From the NCBI RefSeq assembly GCF_026241195.1, contig NZ_JAPFQO010000001.1, positions 620,001 through 684,000 on the forward strand: DNA of 64,000 bases. The letters run 5' to 3'. The notes below the pieces were generated by a model. The model searched no databases. It had not been told where the DNA came from and saw only the letters and a list, made by a program, of their open reading frames with translations. The DNA comes from Pontibacter anaerobius. GTDB taxonomy: Bacteria > Bacteroidota > Bacteroidia > Cytophagales > Hymenobacteraceae. Below, one piece after another: positions 63,523 to 64,000 of this stretch (position 1 is the first letter of the stretch; every line of letters starts with the position of its first letter). The position numbers and the translations under genes are program-made.

Positions 63523-64000
63523 ATGAAACAAAGTTTTACCCAATTGATTGCGCAGGCAGTACAGGCGCGGCGCGTTCTCATTTCAACCCTTGCAGTAGTA
63601 GCTGTGCTGGCGGCTGCTGTTTATGTTTATGCCGCTGTCGGAGTGACAGTTAATGGAGGTGCTGTTCCAACTTACTTTAGTGTTTCAGCAGATAATGCTG
63701 CTAATTCTAAGTTTCCAGTAAATGGGGTTTTTACTCCATTAGGAGACATTGTAATTCTGGAAGGTGCCGATGATGACTTCAATTTGAGTGGGAGTCTTAC
63801 TCTAACAGCTCCAACTGGTTGGGTATTCAAGCAATCAGGTGTGAATGGAACAGTTGTTAACGGTGTTAGTACAGGTAATGCGAATATTAATGTTGCAATC
63901 AACAATTCTAATATTGTCTATACATCGACAAGTATAACGATTCCGTTTACAGTCGATAAAATAAATCATCGAGATAAGGTTACAATAACTGGAGTTGAGG
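63523..64000 (+). CDS. Secreted or anchored surface protein, 5' part only
   Basis: The frame is open from ATG 63523 to the right edge (159 codons) and continues outside. N-terminus MKQSFTQLIAQAVQARR, then a long hydrophobic segment (VLISTLAVVAVLAAAVYVYAA) that can be a signal peptide or anchor, then a Gly/Asn/Thr/Ser-rich, beta-rich domain (TVNGGAVPTYFSVSADNAANSKFPVNGVFTPLGDIVILEGADDDFNLSGSLTLTAPTGW). No family recognised. Its AT-rich codon use differs from the adhesin operon. Composition suggests a long secreted repeat protein, perhaps another T9SS cargo. Confidence 0.75.
   Translation, partial: MKQSFTQLIAQAVQARRVLISTLAVVAVLAAAVYVYAAVGVTVNGGAVPTYFSVSADNAANSKFPVNGVFTPLGDIVILEGADDDFNLSGSLTLTAPTGWVFKQSGVNGTVVNGVSTGNANINVAINNSNIVYTSTSITIPFTVDKINHRDKVTITGVE

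Overview
The window is a 64 kb chromosomal piece from a member of the Bacteroidota, most likely a Pontibacter-like bacterium (Cytophagales, Hymenobacteraceae). The signs are SusC/SusD outer-membrane pairs, type IX secretion (T9SS) type-B sorting domains next to PorP/SprF proteins, Bacteroidota-type promoters (-33 TTG / -7 TAnnTTTG), almost no Shine-Dalgarno sequences, and many secreted peptidases and lipoproteins. The genus is an inference from gene style; no rRNA is present to confirm it.

Layout. 1-3.4 kb: the 3' end of valS and two small lipoprotein genes. 3.4-13.9 kb: two large secreted BNR/sortilin-like repeat proteins bracketing a haem-type TonB-dependent receptor, its PepSY membrane partner and a carboxypeptidase-regulatory-like surface protein. 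14.7-19.2 kb: a susC-susD pair with no degradative enzyme beside it. 19.5 kb: tRNA-Leu(CAG). 19.7-26.7 kb: a dicarboxylate symporter, an enolase-superfamily protein with an eroded active site, a marR gene with a palindrome inside its promoter, two tandem YceI proteins, a lipoprotein, and a nucleotidyltransferase/helical-protein pair. 26.7-28.9 kb: a dipeptidyl-peptidase IV gene broken by two in-frame stop codons. 29.1-30.1 kb: clpS-recR. 30.3-33.4 kb: an Ig-like T9SS type-B cargo with its PorP/SprF partner. 33.6-37.9 kb: an overlapping aspartate aminotransferase / heptose kinase / trkH cluster. 38-47.3 kb: housekeeping genes (hemE, marC-like, NYN-LOTUS protein, DUF1028, M28 peptidase, queA, DUF2721). 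48.2-59.3 kb: a 3367-residue SprB-like repeat adhesin followed by its PorP/SprF partner. 60-62.6 kb: an M14 carboxypeptidase. The right edge cuts a further secreted protein.

How it fits together. The window is dominated by the cell surface: nutrient-uptake receptors, peptide-degrading enzymes (M28, M14, broken S9) and two cargo + PorP/SprF modules for T9SS export and gliding or adhesion.

The most unusual signals are (1) the heptamer AAGTATA/TATACTT, roughly 25 times more frequent than chance, found in genes and between them and often paired around terminators, in the style of DNA-uptake or other genome-wide signal words; (2) a higher-order repeat of exactly six modules (1398 bp) within the giant adhesin gene; (3) the doubly interrupted DPP-IV gene; (4) dispersed non-coding repeat elements near 42.3-42.8 kb and 59.3-60.0 kb in opposite orientation.
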